Positions 37,154 to 44,887 of a stretch of DNA of 64,000 nt are shown one piece after another. The notes beneath the pieces were generated by a model, which worked only from the letters and a program-made list of their open reading frames with translations, did not search any database and was not told where the DNA came from. Each line of letters begins with the position of its first letter. The first letter of the stretch is position 1. The position numbers were made by a program, and so were the translations under genes. Source of the DNA: Cupriavidus basilensis (GTDB taxonomy: Bacteria > Pseudomonadota > Gammaproteobacteria > Burkholderiales > Burkholderiaceae); the NCBI RefSeq assembly GCF_008801925.2, contig NZ_CP062803.1:310001-374000 (forward strand), given 5' to 3'.

Positions 37154-37600
37154 TTGGAAAGTCCCGCTCAGATTGTCCCGGTAGCACCGGGCACGCCCGA
37201 GAAACCCTACTTCGGCATCGACGTGCCGCTGATGCGCCATCTTGGCCTGCAGCCCGTGCGGATGGAAGAGGGCCTGTGCCACACGCGCCTGCCGGTCAGC
37301 CCGTTCCTGGTCAACAGCCGGGGCGACGTGCACGGCGGCACCTTGATGGCCACGCTGGATTTCACGCTTAGCGGCGCCGCGCGCTCGCATGCGCCGCTGG
37401 AAACCGGCGTGATCACCATCGATATGTCCACGCATTTCCTGGCTGCTGCGCGCGGTGAACTGCACCTGGAAGCGCGCTGCATGCGGCGCGGCGCGCGCAT
37501 CGCGTTTTGCGAGGGCGAAGTGAAGAACGCCGCTGGCGAAGTGGTGTGCGTGGCACGCGCGGCGTTCAAGCTGGTGCCGCTAAGCAGCGGCGGGGATTGA
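37154..37600 (+). CDS. PaaI-type hot-dog thioesterase
   Basis: 148-aa acyl-CoA thioesterase-fold protein. The signature NSRGDVHGGTLMATLDFTLSG contains the expected HGG loop and the acidic catalytic Asp; ITIDMSTHFLAAARGELHLEARCMRRG follows. A TTG start at 37154 with AAGGA about 10 nt upstream is the best-supported one. It may hydrolyse small acyl- or aryl-CoA thioesters. It is adjacent to the stand-alone biotinyl carrier, perhaps as one transcript, and convergent with the PGDYG protein gene (4-bp gap). Confidence 0.82.
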   Translation: MESPAQIVPVAPGTPEKPYFGIDVPLMRHLGLQPVRMEEGLCHTRLPVSPFLVNSRGDVHGGTLMATLDFTLSGAARSHAPLETGVITIDMSTHFLAAARGELHLEARCMRRGARIAFCEGEVKNAAGEVVCVARAAFKLVPLSSGGD

Positions 37601-37604
37601 CGCT

Positions 37605-38045
37605 TCAGGCGTTGCCGCTGGCCGCATGGTAGACCTGGGCGAAGCGCGCCTGCTGGACGATGCCGTAGTCGTTCGGCGCGTATTGCATCAGCCAGTCGCC
37701 GGCCGCGCCATGCAGCACGTCGCCGCCGGCTGAGCGGGCGATGCTGAAATCCTGGTCCATGCGTTTGGCCAGCACCACGCCCGGGATGTTCCGGTAGGCG
37801 CCATCCTGGCCGTGGGTGCCGGCTTGCAGCGGTTCGTACTTGGGGTCGAAGCGTTCGCGGGACACAACCCAGCGGTCGCCGGTGGAGCCGGTGATGATGG
37901 CGTCGCCGGGCCGGTAGCGGTTTGGCCCTTCTAGGCTGATGAGTTCGCCGGGTTCCTTGGCGAAGGCTACCTGGACGACTTCGTGTTTTTGGTAAGGGGC
38001 GGCGGCAGGGTCGGTGCGCAGGTCGATGTGGGTGAGGGTGGGCAT
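37605..38045 (-). CDS. PGDYG-domain protein, function unknown
   Basis: 146-aa protein ending in a motif of the PGDYG type (WLMQYAPNDYGIVQQARFAQVY), where Gly is replaced by Asn-Asp here. The central segment NRYRPGDAIITGSTGDRWVVSRERFDPKYEPL is also typical of the group. No catalytic motif is evident, and the role is unknown. It is convergent with the thioesterase gene with only 4 bp between them. Confidence 0.7.
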   Translation of the reverse strand: MPTLTHIDLRTDPAAAPYQKHEVVQVAFAKEPGELISLEGPNRYRPGDAIITGSTGDRWVVSRERFDPKYEPLQAGTHGQDGAYRNIPGVVLAKRMDQDFSIARSAGGDVLHGAAGDWLMQYAPNDYGIVQQARFAQVYHAASGNA

Positions 38046-38098
38046 GGTGTGGCGGATGTCGGGCTGGGGCGCAAATCATACCGCCGGTTCGCTCCCCT

Positions 38099-38168
38099 CT
38101 CCCACTTGTGGGAGAGGGAGAAACAGCCGTCGTCATGGCGCGCGGCTTTGGCCCGTTCGACGGCTTCG
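38099..38168. repeat. Dispersed palindromic repeat, copy 2
   Basis: Second copy of the repeat at 20535-20608: hairpin CTCTCCCAC/GTGGGAGAG, then the shared tail ACAGCCGTCGTCA...TTGGCCCGTTCG. It occupies most of the 143-bp gap between the PGDYG gene and thiD. Confidence 0.8.
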
Positions 38169-38188
38169 TCCAGGGCCGCTGGCTTGCT

Positions 38189-39019
38189 TCACCCCAGCAC
38201 CCGCGGCGCAAAGCCGTGGTTCAGCGGCCCGTTGCCCGTCCCAAGCGCAAAGTCAGCGCCCGCCACGATCGCATCGGCCACGAAATCCAGCGCCACTTCC
38301 ACTGCATCCACCAGCCTATCGCCGCGCGCGAGTTGTGCCGCGATGGCCGCCGCCAGTGTGCAGCCGGTGCCATGCAGGTTGCGGGTGTCGACCCGCTGAT
38401 GCGTGAACACGCGCACGGTGCCGTCGGCACTTAGCAGCAGGTCGTCCAGGCCGGCATCGGCCGGATCCAGGTGCCCGCCCTTGAGCAGCACTGCCGGGCA
38501 GCCCAGCGCGACCAGGTCGCGTGCCGCCTGCTCCATTTCATCACGCCGGGTGATCTTGCGGCCCAGCAGGTAGGATGCCTCGGGCAGGTTGGGCGTGACC
38601 AGCACGGCGCGCGGGAACAGCAGGCGCACCATCGCCTGGGTAGTGGCGTCGTCCGCCAGGGTCGCGCCGGAGGTGGAGATCATGACCGGGTCCACCACCA
38701 ATTGGCGAATGCCATGCCGGTCCACCGCGGCGGCTACCGCCTCGACGATGGCGGCGGTGCCCAGCATGCCCGTCTTGGCCGCATCCACGCCGATATCGCT
38801 GGCAACCGCATCGATCTGGGCCGCTACCATGTCGGCCGGGATGGCATGCACGCCGGTCACGCCGAGCGTGTTCTGCGCCGTGATGGCGGTGATGGCGCTC
38901 ATGCCGAAGCAGCCCAGCGCGGCAAAGGTCTTGAGATCGGCCTGGATGCCGGCGCCGCCGCCCGAGTCGGAGCCGGCGATGGTCAGGGTGCGCGGGGGGC
39001 GGTGTGTCGTCAGGGTCAT
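38189..39019 (-). CDS. thiD: Bifunctional HMP kinase / HMP-phosphate kinase ThiD
   Basis: 276-aa ribokinase-fold enzyme that phosphorylates the thiamine pyrimidine twice. The N-terminal TIAGSDSGGGAGIQADLKTF is the HMP-binding signature (about 13-32). ALGCFGMSAITAITAQNT follows; the ATP/anion-hole motif LHGTGCTLAAAIAAQLARG is near residue 215. It is separate from the thiC operon and divergent from the SAH riboswitch/ahcY unit. Confidence 0.95.
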   Translation of the reverse strand: MTLTTHRPPRTLTIAGSDSGGGAGIQADLKTFAALGCFGMSAITAITAQNTLGVTGVHAIPADMVAAQIDAVASDIGVDAAKTGMLGTAAIVEAVAAAVDRHGIRQLVVDPVMISTSGATLADDATTQAMVRLLFPRAVLVTPNLPEASYLLGRKITRRDEMEQAARDLVALGCPAVLLKGGHLDPADAGLDDLLLSADGTVRVFTHQRVDTRNLHGTGCTLAAAIAAQLARGDRLVDAVEVALDFVADAIVAGADFALGTGNGPLNHGFAPRVLG

Positions 39020-39097
39020 GTGCTGGGCCGGCGGTCAAGAAAAATTCATGGCGGTGGCGGTGCCAAGCGTGCCGGGGCAGGCTACAATACCGCCACT

Positions 39098-39167
39098 CCG
39101 AGGAGCGTTGCAACGAATGGGCCTTATTGTGCCATTCGCCAGGCTCGGACTGTCTTCAACGGCGCTC
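39098..39167 (+). ncRNA. SAH riboswitch upstream of ahcY
   Basis: All hallmarks are present: the 5' CCGAGGAGCGTTGCAACG, the P2 hairpin CGAATGG/CCATTCG (39114-39120 with 39132-39138), the P1 closing GGCTCGG at 39142-39148, and the pseudoknot strand GGCGCTC (39161-39167) pairing with GAGCG at 39103-39107. A -10-like TACAAT stands at 39083-39088. SAH accumulation should raise ahcY expression. Between 39168 and 39305 a weak hairpin (ATGCAAAGG...CCTTGCAT) precedes the ribosome site. Confidence 0.95.
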
Positions 39168-39305
39168 GCTGATCCGTGGCATCCACACGGAGGCGAGTCG
39201 ACCTATCCGCCCGTTATGCAAAGGCCCTGGTTTTCACCATCCTTGCATGGCGCGGCCGTATTCCCCGCACTCGTCCTTCGTCGCCACTCTTCATCGGAGT
39301 GAAAC

Positions 39306-40739
39306 ATGAACGCAGTGACTGACCTGAAGAACGATTACCTCGTGGCCGACCTGGGCCTCGCCGGCTGGGGCCGCAAGGAAATCGCCATCGCCGAAACCGA
39401 AATGCCCGGCCTGATGGCCATCCGCGACGAGTACGCCGCCGCCCAGCCCCTGAAGGGCGCGCGCATCGCCGGCTCGCTGCACATGACCATCCAGACCGCC
39501 GTGCTGATCGAGACGCTGGTGGCGCTTGGCGCCGACGTGCGCTGGGCATCGTGCAACATCTTCTCGACCCAGGACCACGCTGCCGCGGCCATCGCCGCTG
39601 CGGGCACGCCGGTGTTCGCCTTCAAGGGCGAATCGCTGAAGGAATACTGGGACTTCACCCACCGCATCTTCGACTGGAAGGATGGCGGCACCCCCAACAT
39701 GATCCTGGACGACGGCGGCGATGCTACGCTGCTGCTGCACCTGGGCGCCCGCGCCGAGAAGGACGCATCGCTGATCGCCAACCCCGGCAGCGAGGAAGAG
39801 ACCTTCCTGTTCGCCGCGATCAAGGAAAAGCTGGCCAAGGACCCGTCCTGGTACAGCCGTAACCTGGACGCCATCAAGGGCGTGACCGAGGAAACCACCA
39901 CGGGCGTGCACCGCCTGTACCAGATGGCGCAAAAGGGCGAGCTCAAGTTCCCCGCCATCAACGTCAACGACTCGGTGACCAAGAGCAAGTTCGACAACCT
40001 GTATGGCTGCCGTGAATCGCTGGTGGACGGCATCAAGCGCGCCACCGACGTGATGATCGCCGGCAAGGTTGCGCTGGTGGCCGGCTACGGCGACGTGGGC
40101 AAGGGCAGCGCGCAGGCACTGCGTGCCCTGTCGGCCCAGGTGTGGGTGACCGAAGTCGACCCGATCTGCGCACTGCAGGCCGCGATGGAAGGCTACCGCG
40201 TGGTGACCATGGAATACGCTGCCGACAAGGCCGACATCTTCGTCACCTGCACCGGCAACTACCACGTCATCACCCATGACCACATGGTCAAGATGAAGGA
40301 CCAGGCCATCGTCTGCAACATCGGCCACTTTGACAACGAGATCGACATTGCCTCGCTGGAAAAGTACGAGTGGGACGAGATCAAGCCGCAGGTCGACCAC
40401 GTTGTGTTCCCCGCCGTTGGCGATCAACCCAGCAAGAAGATCATCATCCTGGCCAAGGGCCGCCTGGTGAACCTGGGCTGCGGCACGGGCCACCCGTCGT
40501 ACGTGATGAGCAGCTCGTTTGCCAACCAGACCATCGCCCAGATCGAACTGTGGCAGGAACGCGAAAGCGGCAAGTACCCGGTCGGCGTCTACACGCTGCC
40601 CAAGCACCTGGACGAAAAGGTCGCGCGCCTGCAGCTCAAGAAGCTCAACGCGCAGCTGTCCGAGCTGACCGAGCAGCAAGCCGCCTATATCGGTGTGAAC
40701 AAGCAAGGCCCGTACAAGGCCGATCACTACCGTTATTGA
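39306..40739 (+). CDS. ahcY: S-adenosylhomocysteine hydrolase
   Basis: 477-aa NAD-dependent enzyme that splits SAH to adenosine and homocysteine. Substrate-site segments are [31 protein letters not shown] and [14 protein letters not shown]; the NAD motif is [16 protein letters not shown] at about residues 257-272. The C-terminal KADHYRY is the conserved end with the Lys/Tyr that contact NAD of the partner subunit. The start has GGAG 6 nt before. It is controlled by an SAH riboswitch and is followed by a holin-like protein and metF in the same direction. Confidence 0.97.
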   Translation: MNAVTDLKNDYLVADLGLAGWGRKEIAIAETEMPGLMAIRDEYAAAQPLKGARIAGSLHMTIQTAVLIETLVALGADVRWASCNIFSTQDHAAAAIAAAGTPVFAFKGESLKEYWDFTHRIFDWKDGGTPNMILDDGGDATLLLHLGARAEKDASLIANPGSEEETFLFAAIKEKLAKDPSWYSRNLDAIKGVTEETTTGVHRLYQMAQKGELKFPAINVNDSVTKSKFDNLYGCRESLVDGIKRATDVMIAGKVALVAGYGDVGKGSAQALRALSAQVWVTEVDPICALQAAMEGYRVVTMEYAADKADIFVTCTGNYHVITHDHMVKMKDQAIVCNIGHFDNEIDIASLEKYEWDEIKPQVDHVVFPAVGDQPSKKIIILAKGRLVNLGCGTGHPSYVMSSSFANQTIAQIELWQERESGKYPVGVYTLPKHLDEKVARLQLKKLNAQLSELTEQQAAYIGVNKQGPYKADHYRY

Positions 40740-40868
40740 TCTGCCGGTGAACGGCGGCTGATCTGCGTTTGATCGACCGCCTGTGCGTCAACCCGCGGCG
40801 CCCGCGTGCCGCGGGTGCCGTGCCCCGAATCTGCCCCGAATCCGTTTTACCCAAGCGAAGGAGCCGTC

Positions 40869-41222
40869 ATGAGATTGTTGGCCGTCTGGATCATCAACGC
40901 CGCCGCGCTGTTCCTGGTGGGCAGCCTGATCGATGGGATTCATCTTGGCGGCTTCGGCTCGGCCATGATCGCCGCGCTGGTGCTTGGCCTGGTGAATACC
41001 TTGATCCGCCCGATCCTGGTGATCCTGACCTTGCCGGTGACGCTGCTCACGCTTGGCCTGTTCATCTTCGTGATCAACGCGCTGCTGTTCCTGTTCGTGG
41101 GCAAGCTGCTGGCCGGTTTCGTGGTCACCGGCTTTGGCGCGGCCCTGCTCGGCTCGATCCTCTACAGCGTGATCTCCTGGGCCCTGTCGAGCGTGCTGCT
41201 CGGCGAACGCCGCAGCGCCTGA
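40869..41222 (+). CDS. Phage holin family IV-type small membrane protein
   Basis: 117-aa membrane protein with four predicted TM segments (about 4-24, 28-50, 55-80, 85-110). The pattern GLVNTLIRPILVILTLPVTLLTLGLFIFVINALLF is typical of the YvlD/'phage holin' superfamily IV. It is widely found between ahcY and metF in betaproteobacteria, so it is probably not a phage protein; its function is not established. AAGGAG stands 5 nt before the ATG. Confidence 0.85.
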   Translation: MRLLAVWIINAAALFLVGSLIDGIHLGGFGSAMIAALVLGLVNTLIRPILVILTLPVTLLTLGLFIFVINALLFLFVGKLLAGFVVTGFGAALLGSILYSVISWALSSVLLGERRSA

Positions 41223-41284
41223 CGCCGTCCGGCGTCCCATGCCAATTCTTCAGCGCGCCGCGCCATAGGCGGCGCGCCACCATC

Positions 41285-42115
41285 ATGCAAGACCGCTACT
41301 TCAGCTTTGAATTCTTCCCGCCCAAGACGGCGGAGGGCGCCGAGAAGCTGCGCAACACGCGTGCGCAGCTCGCTCCGCTGCAGCCCAAGTTCATCTCGGT
41401 GACCTTCGGCGCCGGCGGCACCACCCAGCAGGGCACGCTGGACGCCGTGCTGGAGATCCAGCGCGAAGGCATCGAGGCCGCGCCGCACTTGTCGTGCGTG
41501 GGTTCCTCGCGCGAGAGCATCCGCAATATCCTCAAGACCTACCGTGACGGCGGCATCCGCCATATCGTCGCGCTGCGCGGCGACATGCCGTCGGGCATGG
41601 GCGAGATCGGCGAGTTCCGCTATGCCAACGAACTGGTGGCGTTCATCCGCGCCGAGACCGGCGACTGGTTCAACATCGAGGTGGCGGCTTATCCCGAGTA
41701 CCACCCGCAGGCCAAGTCGCCCCGCCACGATCTCGAGAATTTCGTGCGCAAGGTCAAGGCCGGCGCCGACTCGGCCATCACCCAGTATTTCTTCAACGCC
41801 GATGCGTACTTCCGTTTCGTCGACGACGTGCGCGCCATGGGTGTGGACGTGCCGATCGTGCCGGGCATCATGCCGATCACCAATTCCTCGCAGCTGATGC
41901 GCTTCTCCGAGATGTGCGGTGCCGAAGTGCCGCGCTGGGTGGCCAAGCGGCTGGAAGGCTTCGGCGATGACCGCGAGTCGATCCGCGCCTTTGGCCTGGA
42001 TGTGGTCACCGCGCTGTGCGAGCGCCTGCTCGCGGCCGGCGTGCCGGGGCTGCATTTCTATACGCTCAACACGGCCAGCGCGACCAAGGCCATCTGGCAG
42101 CGCCTGAAGCTCTAA
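41285..42115 (+). CDS. metF: Methylenetetrahydrofolate reductase
   Basis: 276-aa flavoprotein reducing 5,10-methylene-THF to 5-methyl-THF, the methyl donor for methionine synthesis. N-terminal FSFEFFPPKT holds the catalytic Glu (about residue 9). SVTFGAGGTTQQGTLD, LRGDMPSG, VAAYPEYHPQAKSPRHDLENF and ITQYFFNADAYFRFVDD are family signatures. It closes the methyl cycle with ahcY in the same transcription unit direction. Confidence 0.96.
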   Translation: MQDRYFSFEFFPPKTAEGAEKLRNTRAQLAPLQPKFISVTFGAGGTTQQGTLDAVLEIQREGIEAAPHLSCVGSSRESIRNILKTYRDGGIRHIVALRGDMPSGMGEIGEFRYANELVAFIRAETGDWFNIEVAAYPEYHPQAKSPRHDLENFVRKVKAGADSAITQYFFNADAYFRFVDDVRAMGVDVPIVPGIMPITNSSQLMRFSEMCGAEVPRWVAKRLEGFGDDRESIRAFGLDVVTALCERLLAAGVPGLHFYTLNTASATKAIWQRLKL

Positions 42116-42137
42116 GGCTTCCGCCCGCGCCAGCGAC

Positions 42138-42500
42138 ATGCCAGCCCGCCGCCCCGACCCCTTCATCGACCATCTGCTCGAGCTGCTGGGGCCGCTGGCG
42201 GCGCGCATCGGCCCGATCACCACACGCCGCATGTTTGGCGGGCACGCCCTGTACTACGACGGACTCGTGTTCGCGCTGGTGCTGGGCGGGCGCTGCTACC
42301 TGAAAGTGGACGACCAGACGCGCGCTGGCTTCGAGGCCGAGGGCGGCGAGCCGTTCCGCTACAGCCGCAACGGCCGCGAGATCTCGATGCAGCATTACCT
42401 GAGCGCTCCGCCAGCCTGCCTGGAGTCGGCCGAGGCCATGACGGCCTGGGCGCGTCTTTCCGTGGAATCCACGCTGCGGCTGGCCAACCAGGCGGGCTGA
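42138..42500 (+). CDS. TfoX N-terminal domain protein
   Basis: 120-aa protein consisting of a TfoX-N domain only (ITTRRMFGGHALYYDGLVFALVLGGRCYLKVDDQTRAGFEAEG, then PFRYSRNGREISMQHYLSAP). In Haemophilus, TfoX/Sxy activates competence genes; the single-domain betaproteobacterial versions have no proven role. It begins 22 bp after metF in the same direction. Confidence 0.88.
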   Translation: MPARRPDPFIDHLLELLGPLAARIGPITTRRMFGGHALYYDGLVFALVLGGRCYLKVDDQTRAGFEAEGGEPFRYSRNGREISMQHYLSAPPACLESAEAMTAWARLSVESTLRLANQAG

Positions 42501-42531
42501 GCCGCCGCCGGGCGGTGGCATACTTTGGCCC

Positions 42532-43302
42532 ATGGCCACCGACCCTGCCACCGTCACCGCCACGTTTCGTTTCTACGAGGAACTGAACGATTTCCTGCCG
42601 CGCGCGCAGCGCGGCCGGGATTGCGTGTGCGCCTGCGCGCGCGCCGCCACCGTCAAGCACATGATCGAAGCGCTGGGCGTGCCGCACACCGAGGTGGAGC
42701 TGATCCTGGTAAACGGCGAGTCATGCGGCTTCGAGCGCCTGCTGCAGGATGGCGACCGCGTCTCGGTCTATCCCCAGTTCGAAGCCTTCGACGTCACACC
42801 GCTGCTGCGCGTGCGCGCCGAGCCGCTGCGCGCGACCCGCTTTGTCGCCGACGCCCACCTGGGTGGTCTGGCTCACCTGTTGCGCCTGACCGGCTTCGAC
42901 ACGCTTTACGACAATCATTACGCCGATAGCGAGATCGAAGCCATCGCCATGCGCGAGGGCCGCATCGTGCTCACGCGGGACCGCGAGCTGCTCAAACGGC
43001 GCGGGGTCACCCATGGCTGCTACGTGCGCGCCATCAAGGCCACGCCGCAATTGCGGGAGATCTTCGCGCGGCTCGACCTGGCCCGCAGCGCGCGGCCGTT
43101 CTCGCTGTGCCTGGATTGCAATGCGCCGCTGCGGGCGATCGACAAAACCGAGGTCGACGGCCGCGTGCCGCCGGGCGTGCTTGCGCGCCAGGAGCGGTTC
43201 GTGACTTGCGATTGCTGCCAGCGAGTGTTTTGGGAGGGGTCGCATTGGCGGCATATGCGGGGTTTGGTGGATGAGTTGGTGCCTGTGGGGCGTTGTTTGT
43301 AG
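42532..43302 (+). CDS. Ubiquitin-fold plus Mut7-C RNase-domain protein
   Basis: 256-aa two-domain protein. Residues 1-95 form a ThiS/MoaD-like ubiquitin fold (ATFRFYEELNDFLP, VKHMIEALGVPHTEVELILVNGES, LQDGDRVSVYPQFEAFDV), without a Gly-Gly end. Residues 100-256 are a Mut7-C domain with PIN-like acidic residues (FVADAHLGGLAHLLRLTGFDT, RIVLTRDRELL) and a zinc ribbon of two Cys-X2-Cys pairs (CLDCNAPL, CDCCQRVFW). Mut7-C proteins are predicted ribonucleases acting on RNA. The Ub-Mut7C fusion is a recognised bacterial architecture with no settled function. The gene ends at the edge of the long palindrome. Confidence 0.88.
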   Translation: MATDPATVTATFRFYEELNDFLPRAQRGRDCVCACARAATVKHMIEALGVPHTEVELILVNGESCGFERLLQDGDRVSVYPQFEAFDVTPLLRVRAEPLRATRFVADAHLGGLAHLLRLTGFDTLYDNHYADSEIEAIAMREGRIVLTRDRELLKRRGVTHGCYVRAIKATPQLREIFARLDLARSARPFSLCLDCNAPLRAIDKTEVDGRVPPGVLARQERFVTCDCCQRVFWEGSHWRHMRGLVDELVPVGRCL

Positions 43303-43318
43303 TTTGGGTTTTTGGCGT

Positions 43319-44154
43319 TGGTCGCTGTTTCTTTGTGCGGCGTTGGTTTTTGCACCCAAAGGCCATACGACATCCCCCTGCGGGGGCTGCCGGTCACTTT
43401 TCTTTGACCGGCAAAGAAAACTAACGAAAAGAAAGCCGCCCTGCCGGGGGCAGAGCAATCAGGCTTTCGAGTGTCGATGATTTCGTCGTACGGCCCGGAG
43501 TGTTGGCTAGCCGATCCTACCGGCCCAAAGGGTATCGCAATTGCATGACCCATGGGTTACGTGGTGCCGCCCCTGACCTCGTGTGCGGTGCCAGTTCCCA
43601 CATCTGCCGTTCGCGGTGCGAAGTGCTGCGCCGTTTCGGACGTGGCTGGTTTCGTGGTTTTGTCTCGGAGGACGAGCGCCGCGGGTGTGAGCGCGGCCCT
43701 CGCGCACGGGCCACGGTGCCCACCACGAAACCAGAGGGGGGTGAAGCAAGGTGCCGCTCGCGCCGGTACGGCAGGGCATCAAATGGCCGGGCGCCCGCCG
43801 TCAGAGACAAAACCACGAAACCACCAGGGCAGGCAGGATCGTGGCGCTACGCACCGCGAACGGCAGATGTGGGAATGCTCACCGCGCAAAGCGATCAGGG
43901 GCACCACCACGTGACCATTGGGTAATGAAATTGCGATGACCTGTGAGCCGGTAAGGCAAAGGCCAGCCAACACTCCGGGCCGTACGACGCAACCACCGCC
44001 CCACATAAGCCTGATTGCTCTGCTCCCGGCAGGGCGGCTTTCTTTTCGTTAGTTTTCTTTGCCGGTCAAAGAAAAGTGACCGGCAGCCCCCGCAGGGGGA
44101 TGTCGTATGGCCTTTGGGTGCAAAAACCAACGCCGCACAAAGAAACAGCGACCA
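43319..44154. repeat. 836-bp imperfect palindrome between convergent genes
   Basis: Outer arms 43319-43464 and 44009-44154 are 146 bp each and almost perfect inverted repeats (I see one mismatch). Pairing continues inward in patches: GTCGTACGGCCCGGAGTGTT, then TTCCCACATCTGCCGTTCGC on one side and its complement at 43853-43877, and CTGGTTTCGTGGTTTTGTCTC opposite 43803-43828. The centre (about 43672-43803) has its own hairpin (CTGGTTTCGTGG with CCACGAAACCAG). Reading frames across it are mirror images on both strands, so I do not call them genes. It fills the gap between convergent Ub-Mut7C and 5-FCL genes. Confidence 0.9.
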
Positions 44155-44182
44155 CCCCCCAACAGGATAAAGCCCATATCCC

Positions 44183-44791
44183 TCAAAACACCCCCCCCTC
44201 ACTAACCACCCAATCCATCGGCAAATCATGCTCCTGCGGCACCAACGCAATCCGGCAGGCCTCATGCCCGATGCCGATCGCCACCGGCGTGTTCCCGCTG
44301 GCAGCCAGCGCCGCCAGCGTGCGGTCGTAGAACCCGCCGCCATAGCCCAGGCGGAACTTATCCCCGCTGAAACCGACACATGGAATGAGCAGGACGTCTG
44401 GCAGCAAGGGCGGCGTGCCGTCGGGCACGGGAATGCCGTAATGCCCGGCAACCATTGGCGTGGCCGGTTCCCACTGGTGGAAATCCAGCGGCGCGCCTGG
44501 CCGGCTTACCACCGGCAGGGCCGCTTGCCGTCCTGGAGCGCCGGCCAGCCAGCGCGAGACCACGCCACGGGCGTCGAATTCCTGCTGGATCGGCCAGTAG
44601 AAGCCCAGGCGATGCACGGGCAGGCGCTCCAGCAGGGCGGCCAGCGCGGCTTCGATGCCGGCGTCGGCGGCGGGGCGCTGCGGCAACGCGCCGCGCAGCG
44701 CCAGCAACTGTCGGCGCAGTGCCGCTCGCGGCACGCCGGAGTCGGGCTTTCCGGGCTCGCCGGAGGGGCTGCGAACGTCGTCGCTAGGCAT
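44183..44791 (-). CDS. 5-formyltetrahydrofolate cyclo-ligase
   Basis: 202-aa enzyme (5-FCL/FAU1 family; ygfA homologue) that converts 5-formyl-THF to methenyl-THF with ATP. N-terminal RAALRRQLLALRGALP supplies the Arg-rich phosphate contact, the middle has DVLLIPCVGFSGDKFRLGYGGGFYDRTLA with the substrate/Mg motif near residue 145, and the C-terminus has EHDLPMDWVVSE. The start at 44791 (MPSDD) is taken over the upstream ATG at 44827. In many proteobacteria the gene overlaps 6S RNA; I see no 6S here. Divergent from slt. Confidence 0.92.
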   Translation of the reverse strand: MPSDDVRSPSGEPGKPDSGVPRAALRRQLLALRGALPQRPAADAGIEAALAALLERLPVHRLGFYWPIQQEFDARGVVSRWLAGAPGRQAALPVVSRPGAPLDFHQWEPATPMVAGHYGIPVPDGTPPLLPDVLLIPCVGFSGDKFRLGYGGGFYDRTLAALAASGNTPVAIGIGHEACRIALVPQEHDLPMDWVVSEGGVF

Positions 44792-44887
44792 GGCTGCGTG
44801 GGATAATGTCTGTTGTTGACCCAACATTGCACGGTCGGATGCGCGCCCTCGAAAGGTCTTGTCCGGCCGTCACAACAAGGAAGAAGA

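Noticed and set aside
40869..41222. Prophage remnant based on the holin-like protein
   Set aside because: No other phage genes are present; this membrane family is common next to ahcY and metF in related bacteria.
43500..43925. Apparent 91- to 141-codon genes on both strands inside the 43.3-44.2 kb palindrome
   Set aside because: They are near mirror images on opposite strands generated by the inverted repeat, with no domain and no Shine-Dalgarno.
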